A stretch of DNA of 46,022 nucleotides from an uncultured Pseudomonadota bacterium. Lineage in GTDB: Bacteria; Myxococcota_A; UBA796; JAFGLY01. The stretch is from NCBI GenBank assembly GCA_937912125.1, contig CALDOK010000189.1:1-46022 (forward strand), given 5' to 3'. The number at the start of each line of letters is the position of its first letter. Position 1 is the stretch's first letter. The translations under genes and the position numbers were made by a program. A model generated the notes under the pieces. The model saw only the letters and a list, made by a program, of their open reading frames with translations, ran no database searches and was not told where the DNA came from. Positions 8,801 through 15,709 of the stretch are shown piece after piece.

Positions 8801-9517
8801 GAGGCCAGCCAGCTCGCGGCCCGCGTGGGCTACGTGGCGCTGCAGTCTCAGGCCAGCGCTGTCATGGCGCGCATCCTGGGTATGCGCGGCCAGTGGACTC
8901 GCGGCCAGCTGATGGCCGAGCAGGCCGAGCGCGCCGCCCTGGCCATCGGCTTCCACTGGCAGGTTCCCCTGTTCCGCAACTCGCGGGCCGAGTGCCTGCG
9001 CTTCCAGGGCGAGGTGGCGGCGGCCGCCGAGCTGTACCGCGAGGGCCGAGGCTGGGCCGCGGCCACTGGCCAGAAGTCCTGGACCTACGTCTTCGACCTC
9101 AACCTGGCCCTGTGCGCGCTGCTCCAGGGGCGCATCACGGCGCTGCGGGATCGGTTGGACGCCATCGCCCGTGAGGCCGACCCCCAGTGGGAACCCTTCG
9201 CCCACTTCGTGGCGGGGCTCGAGGCCGCCTGGGCCAGCCTGTCCGGGCGCGGGCCCGAGGTGCTGCAGGACCTGCCCATGGGTCGCCTCGCCGCTGAGGG
9301 CCTGGACGGTGCGCTGCTGCTGAGCTTGCTGCTGCGGGCAGCCCGATCCCGGGGCTGGGGCGCCGAGGCCGGTCGCCTGCGGGGCACCCTGGAGGCAGGC
9401 CTGGCGGAGCGCAAGCTTCAGGGCCGCCTGCTTCTGCCCCAGCTCGAGGTCTTCGAGGAAGCCATGGGCCTGGGACCGGATCCCAGCGACGACACCTCGC
9501 CTATGGAGCGCCGCTGA
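5888..9517 (+). CDS. Giant Ser/Thr protein kinase fused to AAA ATPase and TPR-like region
   Basis: 1209 residues. Residues ~25-290 are a Hanks-type kinase: GSGGMADVF glycine loop, AVKVV with Lys51, catalytic loop HLDVKLSN (Asp144) and DLG (Asp166). The catalytic loop has Leu in place of the Arg of HRD, and DLG and PLE replace DFG and APE, so it is a non-RD type kinase that may not need activation-loop phosphorylation. Near residue 404 an ATPase begins with P-loop GEAGVGKS and a Walker B LLIIEDAHW (~523), as in STAND/AAA_16 regulators. The remaining ~600 residues are Ala/Leu-rich helical repeats of TPR type. This PknK-like layout is common in Myxococcota and links signal sensing to regulation. 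No DNA-binding domain is visible at the C-terminus. Confidence 0.9.
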   Translation: MTSSPPPPVCPTLPERYHPLPTAESALLGSGGMADVFRARDRLLGDEVAVKVVRHDVMAAPEFRPRFEREVAISAGVMHPHLVPLHDLGELPDGRPYLALALADSGSLLELRRTNPPWPLLRRLLDETLSALSCLHARGILHLDVKLSNVLLHRGRDTKLHAWLSDLGLAKALEQREAFQGTLAGTLSYMPLEVLLRRYGEIGPAADLFAMGVLLYRLVSGTNPFKEQGVPAHINLRYRPPKRVPVRRGLVVPPGLEEIIIALVQPDPRTRFDLAADLRAALAALPRLEDDQEDDHPFDAKEHRTSAPPTDLLGDEHSSSSWSCEDPVFGDPREPPRWNRPHLGPVPFRPLPEPGLGARARASLPLFALREIPLVNRERELQELWDLARGVAATGKPAAVIIEGEAGVGKSRLVKAVARSLEETGHAVPFELGFSQHGGPGDGYSAAVRRKLRLVGDDPDLTRSRLERWIARDCQAITPEVLLEAELLQRWGVPARDQEPVAPAIAREYVFHYLQRYSWRGLSLLIIEDAHWCKADDDGAGLAATVLQLGLPVLAIVTSRSNPLDIHPAARSSLRALRDLGATSLRVEPLPASSMSDLVEEYLPLEPALAAEVARRSEGNPLFARELIGQWCREDALVADYGPLGRIGRSLHDGLRFRLAAPRMETIPDDIRSLLSTRLSTLILRSRNAAVVGRALDVVGVAGSGLPWVVLSRAAGPGLHDLVDGGLLRRQDRTCFIEHAMLAQLLRERVQGKGAIQAHLALAAAWGEEGHSPRARVAVGHHELAAGRPREALAPLMAAVEWLEVAGNVGELRSAAQELNRAALAVGTDERPWVLAQLALASADRAAGSVPDALKRIETLLDRELSDADMAIEVAAQYVNTLDYEPRATLGLPALELVEGLLTVASPSARARWHQARAACLLHMGRAGPAERELRDALDVVERDPQRAELLFQLGKAVEPHGLDQALTLLQEASQLAARVGYVALQSQASAVMARILGMRGQWTRGQLMAEQAERAALAIGFHWQVPLFRNSRAECLRFQGEVAAAAELYREGRGWAAATGQKSWTYVFDLNLALCALLQGRITALRDRLDAIAREADPQWEPFAHFVAGLEAAWASLSGRGPEVLQDLPMGRLAAEGLDGALLLSLLLRAARSRGWGAEAGRLRGTLEAGLAERKLQGRLLLPQLEVFEEAMGLGPDPSDDTSPMERR

Positions 9518-9673
9518 TTCCCACGGCTTGTCGGGTGGTGTCAACGCGTGTCGTAGACGGGATCCCAGCCGGTGAGCACGACCACGGGGAGGGTGGGCCC
9601 CCGTCCGCCTGGCGTCCCGTGTCCTTCCCATCCTGCGGCCGTGGCCCCAAGAGCACCGAACCTGGAGGTCGTC

Positions 9674-9904
9674 GTGTCCACCGCCCCCAGCGTCCTCACG
9701 GACCTACCCACCTTCGATGAGCTGGTCGCAGCCCCCGATCGCGCCCCGTTCCCGGACGAACCGCAGGTCATCCGCCTCGATCTCACCGGCGCGGTCTACG
9801 ATCCGGATCTCGAAGCCGCCAGCCTCGAGATCCCAGGCGTCACGGTCGAGGCGCCAGAACCTCAGGGGCTCACCCGCGGCTGGCTGCGCTGGCTGACGGG
9901 CTAG
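9674..9904 (+). CDS. Small hypothetical protein
   Basis: A 76-residue reading frame with a GTG start at 9674 preceded by TGGAGG at 5 bp, a strong ribosome-binding site. The product is acidic, with no signal peptide or membrane segment, and ends in TRGWLRWLTG, an amphipathic aromatic tail. Pro and acidic residues dominate the middle (FPDEPQVIRLDLTGAVYDPDLEAASLEIPGV), split by short hydrophobic strands. I do not recognise the family. The support is the ribosome-binding site plus its position between two well-defined genes; a longer in-frame start at 9572 looks non-coding. Confidence 0.5.
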   Translation: MSTAPSVLTDLPTFDELVAAPDRAPFPDEPQVIRLDLTGAVYDPDLEAASLEIPGVTVEAPEPQGLTRGWLRWLTG

Positions 9905-9920
9905 CCTCGGCCCATCGCTT

Positions 9921-9951
9921 CGCGCGCTTCAGCGCCCTGTGGCAGCGCGCG
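9921..9951. terminator. Hairpin over the stop codon of a convergent pair
   Basis: CGCGCGCT (9921-9928) pairs perfectly with AGCGCGCG (9944-9951), with a further GCC/GGC pairing inside the loop. The stop codon of the minus-strand esterase gene lies in the loop. It stands between two convergent genes and could act as a bidirectional terminator, although neither side has a T-run. Confidence 0.35.
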
Positions 9952-10900
9952 GGTGATCCTCGAAGAAGGCCCACAGCTCGTGGACCGTCTCCATGTCGTG
10001 GTTCTGCTCGCCCACCAGCAGCTCCCAGGCCAGGGAGACGTGCTGTTCGATGCTGGGCGTCACGTGGCCTCCGCCGTCCACCCGGTAGCGCAGCAGGTCG
10101 TGGCCGTCCGGGCAGGCCCAGTGCTGCTTCTTGACCGTCGTGCGGTCCCAGCGGTCCAGGTCCGGCAGGTCTTCGTCGCTGGGCTCGCTTTCGCAGCCCA
10201 TGTGCTCCACCCAGTTGATGATGGTCTGATCGGCTGACAGCATGGCGCCGGTGCCCTCGGAGCCCACGCCGCCTTCGTAGGGGATCGCGAAGTCCTCGGT
10301 GCCCACCACGAAGGCCAGCGAGGTCGAGGCGGAGCGCGACGCACACTCGTTGTTGGCCGGCTCGGCCGCGATGATCACGCCCAGGCCGCCGAAGCGGTCG
10401 CCGTGTTCCACCGCCATGCGCTGGGTCATCAGGCCGCCGTTGGACTCACCGGCCATGTGGACGTGGTCCCCATCGACCTGAACCTCGGTGGAGATCTGGT
10501 CGATCAAGGCCAGCAGGAAGCCGGCGTCGTCGTCCTGGCCGCAGCCCTCGCAGTCCGTGCGGCAGTCGTTCCAGTGCTTCTGCAGCCCCTGGGGGATCAG
10601 GACGTGGAAGCCCTGGCCCTGGGCCAGCTCGAGGAACACCCCCGCCAGCGGCGCGGCACCTCCGCTGGACTCACCGATGAAGGCGTCGATGGTGGCGTAG
10701 CCGCCGTGTAGCAGCACCACCAGGGGCCGCGGCCCTGGCTGCTCGGCCTGGTAGAAGTGGTAGCTCCGTTCCTGGCCGTCGTGCTCGAAGGTCAGGTCCC
10801 GCTGCAGCGTGGGGAAGGGGTCCTCGGCGCCGAAGCAGCCGGCTGTGGCCAGGGCGGCGAGGGCGAGGAGGAGGGTCCCGCCGGGGCGGTCGAGGGTCAC
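9929..10900 (-). CDS. LpqC/feruloyl-esterase-type alpha/beta-hydrolase lipoprotein
   Basis: 323 residues with a GTG start. A short signal peptide ends in the lipobox ATAGC (Cys22). The alpha/beta-hydrolase core has the oxyanion strand VVLLHGGY, the nucleophile elbow GESNGG (Ser153), the acid in GTEDFAIPY (Asp203) and the catalytic His in GGGHVTPS (His279). This arrangement is that of secreted polyhydroxybutyrate depolymerase/feruloyl esterase-like enzymes, which split ester bonds in polymers outside the cell. Extra Cys pairs (CRTDCEGCG) suggest disulfides, in keeping with export. Its GTG overlaps the upstream gene's TGA by 4 bp (GTGA), so translation is coupled to the Asp-Ala-repeat lipoprotein. 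Confidence 0.85.
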   Translation of the reverse strand: MTLDRPGGTLLLALAALATAGCFGAEDPFPTLQRDLTFEHDGQERSYHFYQAEQPGPRPLVVLLHGGYATIDAFIGESSGGAAPLAGVFLELAQGQGFHVLIPQGLQKHWNDCRTDCEGCGQDDDAGFLLALIDQISTEVQVDGDHVHMAGESNGGLMTQRMAVEHGDRFGGLGVIIAAEPANNECASRSASTSLAFVVGTEDFAIPYEGGVGSEGTGAMLSADQTIINWVEHMGCESEPSDEDLPDLDRWDRTTVKKQHWACPDGHDLLRYRVDGGGHVTPSIEQHVSLAWELLVGEQNHDMETVHELWAFFEDHPRAATGR

Positions 10901-11838
10901 GGGGTGTAGGTCCCTGTCCAGGTCACCGGGGTCGACTGGGTGGGGTAGTACCAGTAGGTGATGTCGTAGACGGGCTGGCTGTAGAAGTACACGTCCCGCG
11001 GGGCGCTGGCGTATTGGACATACCAGCTGCCGGCTCCGTCGTAGCGGGTGATCTCGGGGTCGTTGTGGGTCATGCCCAGCAGGAAGGCGGGGATGCTGGG
11101 CACCGGGCAGGGGGCGCCGTACCAACGGAGGCTCTGGGGCGCATGCAGGACGAGCTCGAAGACGTAGTCCCCGGCGCCTGCGGTGTAGCCGCCGTAGTAG
11201 CTGCTGCCGTAGCCGTGGCCGTAGTAGAGGGTGGGGTAGGCCTGGGCGTAGCCGGTGCAGATGAAGCTGGTGCCGTGGGGGTCTACCGGCGTGCCCACCA
11301 GGTCCACGTAGCCATACAAGGCAGAGGCTGCCGGATAGCCAAACTTGTAGGTGAACATGCGGCCGCTCCCCATGACGATCTCCTCGAACTTGCTCACCAG
11401 GCTCAGCTCGTAGAGGCCCGAGGCGCAGGCCGCGTCCCCCAGGCACTCGTCGTCGTCGCAGTCCACCAGGCCGTCGCCGTCGTTGTCCAGCCCGTCCTCG
11501 CAGTCCTCCATGCAGGCGTCCACGCAGTCGTCGTCTTCGCAGTCCGTCAGACCGTCGCTGTCGTTGTCCGCCCCGTCACCGCAGTTGGTCTCGGTCTCGA
11601 TGTCCGTGTCCGCGTCGGTGTCGGCGTCTGCGTCGGCGTCGGTGTCGGCGTCGGCGTCGGCGTCGCTGTCTGCATCGGCGTCTGCGTCGCTGTCTGCATC
11701 GGCGTCGGCATCCGTGTCGGAGTCCGCGTCCGCGTCGGTGTCTGCGTCGGCCTCGGGGGGCTGGCCGGTGTCGTCCTTGGGAGGACAGGCGGTGAGCAGG
11801 GCGACGGCCAGGAGCAGGGGCAGGGTCACGGAGCGCAT
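10897..11838 (-). CDS. Lipoprotein with Asp-Ala/Ser/Thr dipeptide repeat stalk and two MopE motifs
   Basis: 313 residues. Lipobox LLTAC (Cys18) is followed by PPKDDTG and then about 50 residues (30-79) made almost only of DA, DS and DT dipeptides, a highly acidic stalk likely to keep the C-terminal domain away from the membrane. Two Cys-rich segments follow (NCGDGADNDSDGLTDCEDDDC and a second similar one), a MopE-like calcium/metal-binding motif. The last ~170 residues are Tyr/Gly-rich (YYGHGYGSSYYGGY) and resemble no family I know. The gene is the first of a coupled pair with the downstream esterase, so the two may work at the same place on the cell surface. Confidence 0.8.
   Translation of the reverse strand: MRSVTLPLLLAVALLTACPPKDDTGQPPEADADTDADADSDTDADADADSDADADADSDADADADTDADADADTDADTDIETETNCGDGADNDSDGLTDCEDDDCVDACMEDCEDGLDNDGDGLVDCDDDECLGDAACASGLYELSLVSKFEEIVMGSGRMFTYKFGYPAASALYGYVDLVGTPVDPHGTSFICTGYAQAYPTLYYGHGYGSSYYGGYTAGAGDYVFELVLHAPQSLRWYGAPCPVPSIPAFLLGMTHNDPEITRYDGAGSWYVQYASAPRDVYFYSQPVYDITYWYYPTQSTPVTWTGTYTP
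11602..11751. repeat. Coding hexanucleotide-type repeat (Asp-Ala stalk)
   Basis: About 150 bp of degenerate 6-bp repeats (GTCGGC, GTCTGC, GTCCGC and similar on the plus strand) encode the Asp-Ala/Ser/Thr stalk of the minus-strand lipoprotein. Slippage by whole 6-bp units would keep the reading frame and change only the stalk length. Confidence 0.85.
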
Positions 11839-11875
11839 GGGGTCTCCAGGGAAGGCGGGATGACCGGAGTATGCC

Positions 11876-13303
11876 TCAGGTCAGCTCGGGCGCCACCCGC
11901 TCGTCGTCATCCGGTGGCGTGCGCAGGATGAAGGTTCCGGTCCAGGCGTAGGCGATGGCGATCGCCGGAACCAGCAGGTTGAGGAACGCGAAGGGCACGT
12001 AGCTGATGGTGGCCACGCCCAGGGTGGCGGTCATGAAGGCGCCGCCAGAGTTCCAGGGAAACAGGCAGGAGGTGACGGTGCCGCCGTCCTCGATGGTGCG
12101 GGAGAGCATGCGGGGCTGCAGGCCGAAGCGAGGGTAGGTGTCGCGGTACATGCGGCCGGGCAGCACGATGGCCAGGTACTGCTCGCACAGCAGGCCGTTG
12201 ACCCCGATGCAGCTGACGATGGTGGCCGTGACCAGCCCGCCCACGGAGGTCACCCGGCGCAGCAGGGCCTCGAGGAGCACCTGCACGAAGCCGGCCCGCT
12301 CCATGATGCCGCCGAAGGCGGTGGCCGCCAGTACCAGCGCCACGGTGTCGAGCATGCTCGCCATGCCGCCGCGGGAGAGCAGGTCGTCCACCGCGACGTT
12401 GCCGGTCTCGATGGTGAAGCCGCTGTAGGTGCAGGCCAGGATGGAGCCCAGGCCTTCGCCCTGGAAGGTGGCGGCCATGACGCCGCCGGCCGCGGTCGCG
12501 ACGAGCAGGGCGGGCACGGCGGGCACGCGGACCAGGGCCAGGGCGATCACCAGGGCCGGAGGCAGGAACAGCCACGGGCTGATGTGCTGGGCCTGGCCCA
12601 GGGCGGTGCGCAGGCTGGTGATACCCTCGGCGCTGTAGCCGGTGGTGTCGGCCCCCAGGGTCAGCCCCAGCAGGGCGTAGAGCACCAGGGCGATGAGCAG
12701 CGCCGGCAGGGTGGTGTAGAACATGGCCTGGATGTGCTCGAACAGGCCGGCACCTGCGATGCCCGGGGCAAGGTTGGTGGTGTCGCTCAGGGGTGACATC
12801 TTGTCGCCGAAGTAGGAGCCCGACAGCACCGCGCCGGCGCACATGGGGGCGGGCACGCCGATGGCCGCGCCGATGCCCATCAGGGCGACCCCCACGGTGG
12901 CGGCGGTGGTCCAAGACGAGCCGATGGACAGGGAGACGATGGAGCACAGCAGGCAGGCCGCGGGCAGGAAGAAGCTGGGCTGCAGCACCAGCAGGCCGTA
13001 GCTGACCATGGCCCCCACGGTGCCGCACTGCACCCAGGCTCCGATGGTGGTGCCCACCACCAGCAGGATCACGGTGGCGCCCAGGGCCAGGTGCATGCCG
13101 TCGAGCATGCCGCCCTCGACGTCCTTCCAGCGGTAGCCCAGGCGCAGGGCCATGAACGCGGGCGCGACGCAGGCCAGGGTGAGCAGGATGGGGATGGGCA
13201 CCACCCCGTCCAGCACCAACACCCCCGCCGAGAGGATGGCGGCAGCGAGGACGATGGGGGTCAGCGCCTCCCAGAGGGCTGGCTTGCGGGGGATGGGGCG
13301 CAT
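11876..13303 (-). CDS. nhaC: NhaC-family Na+/H+ antiporter
   Basis: 475 residues with about 11-12 hydrophobic segments. The family hallmark GSYFGDKMSPLSDTTNLAP is at residues 162-180, with SIGSSWTTAATVG before it and GVNGLLCEQYLAIVLPGRMY later, both typical of the NhaC branch of the ion-transporter superfamily. It exchanges Na+ (or an organic acid, in some relatives) for protons across the inner membrane, for pH and sodium homeostasis. The length agrees with the family (about 450-490). It is in the same direction as its neighbours, with the next gene starting 38 bp downstream. The substrate is inferred from family only. Confidence 0.92.
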   Translation of the reverse strand: MRPIPRKPALWEALTPIVLAAAILSAGVLVLDGVVPIPILLTLACVAPAFMALRLGYRWKDVEGGMLDGMHLALGATVILLVVGTTIGAWVQCGTVGAMVSYGLLVLQPSFFLPAACLLCSIVSLSIGSSWTTAATVGVALMGIGAAIGVPAPMCAGAVLSGSYFGDKMSPLSDTTNLAPGIAGAGLFEHIQAMFYTTLPALLIALVLYALLGLTLGADTTGYSAEGITSLRTALGQAQHISPWLFLPPALVIALALVRVPAVPALLVATAAGGVMAATFQGEGLGSILACTYSGFTIETGNVAVDDLLSRGGMASMLDTVALVLAATAFGGIMERAGFVQVLLEALLRRVTSVGGLVTATIVSCIGVNGLLCEQYLAIVLPGRMYRDTYPRFGLQPRMLSRTIEDGGTVTSCLFPWNSGGAFMTATLGVATISYVPFAFLNLLVPAIAIAYAWTGTFILRTPPDDDERVAPELT

Positions 13304-13333
13304 GGCCTTCCGAGAGCAGTGGATGATCCGCTC

Positions 13334-13936
13334 CTATCGGACGGGTCCCGTGGGCGCCTCCCCTGGGCGTGTCACATACAGCGCGTCCCAGGCGATGCCG
13401 TCCAGATCCTGGTGGCGCACCCGGCCGCCGGGCTGGGCATGCAGGGCCCGGCCCTCGCCCGCGTACATGGCCGTGTGCCAGGGCCAGTAGTCGTGGCCCT
13501 CGTGCCGCCACAGGGGCGCGTCGGGGATCTCGTAGTCGGCCACCAGCAGGTAGAGCACATCGCCCGGCTGCAGCAGGGCCAGGTCCACGTCGGCCCGCAG
13601 CACGCCGTCCAGGCCCGGCACCGGCGCCCCCAGCTTGCCGCTGGCGACGATCTTCGAGGGGTCCACCGGGTAGCTGCGCCAAGGGGTGCCGGTGATCCCA
13701 CCCCAGGCCAGGAAGAGCAGGCCCAGGCAGTCCACGCCGGGGTTGCTGGGCTCGTTGCGCCCGCCCCAGGCGTAGGGCTCGCCGATCAGAGCGCGGCCCG
13801 CCTCGAGGGCGCGAGGGCCGGGGGTGGGCGCGGCGGTGAGCGCGGCCACGACCGGAGGCGGGGGCGTCTCCGGGGCGGGCGGTGTGGGATCCTGGGCCAG
13901 GCAGGCACCCAGCAGGCTCAGGGGCAGCAGGTTCAT
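13334..13936 (-). CDS. Exported NlpC/P60-like cysteine peptidase
   Basis: 200 residues. A short signal sequence contains LLGAC (Cys12), so it may be a lipoprotein although the n-region has no positive charge. A Pro-rich linker leads to an NlpC/P60-type domain: GEPYAWGGR, nucleophile in GVDCLGL (Cys70), a LQPGDVLYL strand and catalytic His in PWHTAMYAG (His154), with a further His in RALHA. Such enzymes cut peptide bonds in peptidoglycan stems or act as amidases. The start is supported by GGAG at 7 bp. It lies 30 bp upstream of nhaC on the same strand. The fold is reasonably clear; the exact bond is not known. Confidence 0.75.
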   Translation of the reverse strand: MNLLPLSLLGACLAQDPTPPAPETPPPPVVAALTAAPTPGPRALEAGRALIGEPYAWGGRNEPSNPGVDCLGLLFLAWGGITGTPWRSYPVDPSKIVASGKLGAPVPGLDGVLRADVDLALLQPGDVLYLLVADYEIPDAPLWRHEGHDYWPWHTAMYAGEGRALHAQPGGRVRHQDLDGIAWDALYVTRPGEAPTGPVR

Positions 13937-14014
13937 GGCGGCGACTCCGGCGACCTGTTCATGGACCGCGATGGCGGGGCGTGGTTCCGCGGGATCGTCC
14001 CGTGCGGCCCTCTC

Positions 14015-14542
14015 CTACCGACCTTCGTCCAGGAAGCGCTGCAGGGCATGAGCCGTCTTGACCAGGTTGGGCTGCACCAGGGCCAGCACGAAGCGCTCCA
14101 CCACAGGCCCGGCGCGCTTGGACAGGATGCGGGGCAGGCCAGGCAGGCCGGCGGTGTCGATCTTCAGCTCGCCCCGCAGCTCGAGGCGGGTGCTCCTGGG
14201 CCCCAGCTCCACGAAGCGGTTGGTGCCGCCCACCGTGACCCGGTCCTTCATGAAGGCCATCTCGAAGCGCCAGTTCACGGTCCAGGTCTGGGGGTGCCAG
14301 CTGGCGTAGTCTTTCCAGCGCAGCATGTCGGGCGTGATCCAGCGCTGGGCAATCCCCGGGATCTCCCCCTCGGCCTTCCACTCGTTGAGCAGGTGCGTGA
14401 TGTCGCCCTCTTCGCGCCGCTCGAGCTCCTGCATGGACTCGATGTTGTCCAGCATCTCCACCAGCTCGGGCAAGCGGTCGCGGTAGGTGCGGTAGACCAG
14501 CTCGCGGGGGTGGGTGATGACGGTGTCGTTGTGGATCTCCAC
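14015..14542 (-). CDS. SRPBCC (START-like) domain protein
   Basis: 175 residues with a GTG start preceded by GGAGCAG. The pattern of an N-terminal strand (DTVITHPRELVYRTYRDRLPELVEML), a curved sheet with WHPQTWTVNWRFEMAF, and a long C-terminal helix (ALVQPNLVKTAHALQRFLDEG) fits the SRPBCC/polyketide-cyclase fold, which binds hydrophobic ligands in a deep cavity. No catalytic residues can be named. It has no signal peptide and is probably cytosolic. It is the first gene of a run of minus-strand genes and lies divergent to the PAP2-VanZ gene. Confidence 0.65.
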   Translation of the reverse strand: MEIHNDTVITHPRELVYRTYRDRLPELVEMLDNIESMQELERREEGDITHLLNEWKAEGEIPGIAQRWITPDMLRWKDYASWHPQTWTVNWRFEMAFMKDRVTVGGTNRFVELGPRSTRLELRGELKIDTAGLPGLPRILSKRAGPVVERFVLALVQPNLVKTAHALQRFLDEGR

Positions 14543-14751
14543 GTCTGCTCCGGGGCCTGGGTTTCCTCTGTCATACCCCGAAACTTAGGCGCCGATCGAG
14601 CTGCGGGCGCTACGAATCGTCGCATTGTCGCGGTGCCTGATCGCGGCGTTCTGCGCGCCGTCGCCGTCCGCGCTGCCCAGGGGACCGCTCGGGGGCTCTG
14701 TCGAACCGATCGAGCCTCGGAGGCGCCCTCCAGGCACGGCCCTTGCTCATG

Positions 14752-14774
14752 CTCCGGGCGTCGCTCGCCCGGAG
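14752..14774 (+). promoter_or_regulatory. Hairpin sequestering the ribosome-binding site of the PAP2-VanZ gene
   Basis: CTCCGGGCG (14752-14760) pairs perfectly with CGCCCGGAG (14766-14774) around a 5-nt TCGCT loop. The last four bases of the right arm, GGAG (14771-14774), are the Shine-Dalgarno sequence of the ATG at 14780. A 9-bp GC-rich stem would hide the ribosome-binding site in the mRNA, so translation may depend on opening by a protein, temperature or an upstream leader. The rest of the leader (14543-14751) holds no gene I can support. Confidence 0.55.
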
Positions 14775-14779
14775 ACCCC

Positions 14780-15682
14780 ATGTCCTTCGATCTCATCTGG
14801 CTGCACTTGCTCAACCAGCAGCTGGCCCACCCCCTGTGGGACAGCCTGATGATCCTGCTGACCACCGCAGGCCTGGTGGCCATGCCGGCGCTCATCCCGG
14901 CTCTCTGGCGGGGGCGTCGCCGTCCCGTCGCCCTCGCGCTGCTGCTGTCCCAGGGGGCAGGGCTCGCGTTCTGCCTGGTGATGCAGCAGACCGTGGCCCG
15001 GGTCCGCCCCGAGCAGGCCCGGGTGCTGCTGGGCCAGCCCGACTGTTTCTCGTTCCCATCGGGGCATGCCACGCTGGTGTTCGGCGCCGCGGCGGTGCTG
15101 CTGCTGTCCGACCTTCCCCGCTGGGCGCGCTGGGGCTCGTCGCTGCTGGCGGTGGCGGTAGCCGTCAGCCGGGTGGCCGTGGGGCACCACTGGCCCAGCG
15201 ATGTGATCGCCGGCGCGGTGCTGGGTCTGGGCCTGGGGCTGGCAAGCCACGGCTTGTTGGCCACGGGCGCGCGGGGCGTGGCCCGCTGGCGCTGGCTGCT
15301 GTGGCCCCAGGTGGCCCTGGTGGTGGTCATCAGCTTCGCGGCCTGGCTGGGGCTGCTGACCGGGCTCGACCTCCCGCTGTCCGACAAGCAGCTTCACTTC
15401 GGCATGTTCGGGGCCATCGCCTTCTGGCTCTCTTTGTGGTGGGATGATCCCACCAGAGCTGGCGGTCGGCTGCGGCTGGGGCGCTGGCTGCCCTGGTCGG
15501 TGCTGCTGCCCTTCGGCCTGGCGCTGACGGAGGAGGTGGCCCAGCACTGGAGCCCCTCGCGCACGGCGGATCCGGTGGACCTGGCCTGTGACCTGGCGGG
15601 GATGCTGTGCTGCTGGGGCGTCGCCTGGGTGGTGCTGAGGGTGGCTGTGCGCCCGCTTGTCTCCCGCCCGGCGACGATGTAG
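14780..15682 (+). CDS. PAP2-type lipid phosphatase fused to VanZ-like domain
   Basis: 300 residues, polytopic. The N-terminal half is a PAP2 acid phosphatase domain with motif 2 PSGHA (His96) and motif 3 SRVAVGHHWPSD (Arg131, His137). Motif 1 is QTVARVRP, in which the usual Lys is Gln (residue 69). The C-terminal half (from ~197) resembles VanZ: DKQLHFGMFGAIAFWLSLW and LTEEVAQHWSPSRTADPVDL. PAP2 enzymes dephosphorylate lipid carriers such as undecaprenyl pyrophosphate at the outer face of the inner membrane; VanZ-like domains are linked to glycopeptide resistance and envelope modification. The fusion suggests one envelope-lipid enzyme with two parts. GGAG precedes the ATG by 5 bp but lies in a hairpin. 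Confidence 0.8.
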   Translation: MSFDLIWLHLLNQQLAHPLWDSLMILLTTAGLVAMPALIPALWRGRRRPVALALLLSQGAGLAFCLVMQQTVARVRPEQARVLLGQPDCFSFPSGHATLVFGAAAVLLLSDLPRWARWGSSLLAVAVAVSRVAVGHHWPSDVIAGAVLGLGLGLASHGLLATGARGVARWRWLLWPQVALVVVISFAAWLGLLTGLDLPLSDKQLHFGMFGAIAFWLSLWWDDPTRAGGRLRLGRWLPWSVLLPFGLALTEEVAQHWSPSRTADPVDLACDLAGMLCCWGVAWVVLRVAVRPLVSRPATM

Positions 15683-15709
15683 CTTCGGGGTCCAGCACGC
15701 GGAGCCCCG

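Noticed and set aside
7241-9631. Long minus-strand frame opposite the giant kinase
   Set aside because: No recognisable domain and a composition typical of antisense frames (Gln/His/Gly-rich); the plus strand encodes clear kinase and ATPase motifs.
11602-11751. CRISPR array
   Set aside because: Units are 6 bp and coding; no 25-40 bp repeats with unique spacers.
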